Shown here in pieces: positions 53,884 through 53,894 of a stretch of 53,894 nt of DNA (the stretch's first letter is position 1; each line of letters starts with the position of its first letter). Under the pieces are notes generated by a model. The model saw only the letters and a list, made by a program, of their open reading frames with translations. It did not search any database and was not told the DNA's origin. This DNA is from a virus. A program made the position numbers and the translations under genes. Location: positions 1 to 53,894 of the IMG/VR virus record IMGVR_UViG_3300050119_000052; one strand, given 5' to 3'.

Positions 53884-53894
53884 AAGGGGGGTTC

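Overview
The window is essentially one complete temperate siphovirus genome of an actinobacterial host, opened inside the tail module. Supporting signs are high G+C, many GTG/TTG starts, the actinophage gene order, leaderless promoters, and an attP that carries the 3' half of an actinobacterial-type tRNA-Asn. The last gene at the right edge (tail assembly chaperone with a -1 frameshift) is normally followed by the gene at the left edge (gp10-like protein, then tape measure), so the molecule is probably circular or circularly permuted. Because int-attP-repressor-cro is uninterrupted, this is the non-integrated form.

Layout. 1-19511 (+): tail completion, tape measure, distal tail proteins, minor tail proteins, a reverse-strand moron (6294-6883), the lysis block (membrane protein, DUF1906-type lysin, holin, HNH-like, papain-like protease), then large adhesion proteins with repeat, beta-helix and glycine-rich domains. 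19597-19691: two terminators. 19696-22027: lysogeny block, comprising a membrane protein with its own promoter, a tyrosine integrase, a repressor that contains attP, and a divergent cro-like gene. This matches the integration-dependent immunity layout known from mycobacteriophage BPs. 22028-38734 (+): early region with stem-loop arrays, an IS110-transposase-like protein, a Rad52/Erf-like annealing protein, a YqaJ exonuclease, a VRR-NUC nuclease, a replication-type protein, a DNA methyltransferase and many small genes joined by ATGA overlaps. 38821-40607: terminator, membrane proteins and a small reverse-strand pair. 40466-53883 (+): HNH, terminase, portal, protease, two capsid paralogues, decoration/connector genes, glycosyltransferase, tail tube and chaperones.

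The most unusual content is a family of 13 stem-loop elements sharing one rule: stem, unpaired C, A-N9-C, GNCACCCA, N9-C, stem. Both N9 blocks differ in every copy while every other position is nearly fixed. Ten copies, with two stem types that alternate, form three arrays (22142-23985) flanking a stand-alone IS110 Transposase_20-like protein that lacks the DEDD nuclease domain. Three more copies with a third, longer stem lie on the minus strand beside structural genes (5300, 44322, 46549). Because IS110 transposases are guided by bridge RNAs with bipartite variable loops, I infer that these could be multi-guide RNAs (or paired DNA recognition sites) of an undescribed system partnered with that protein.
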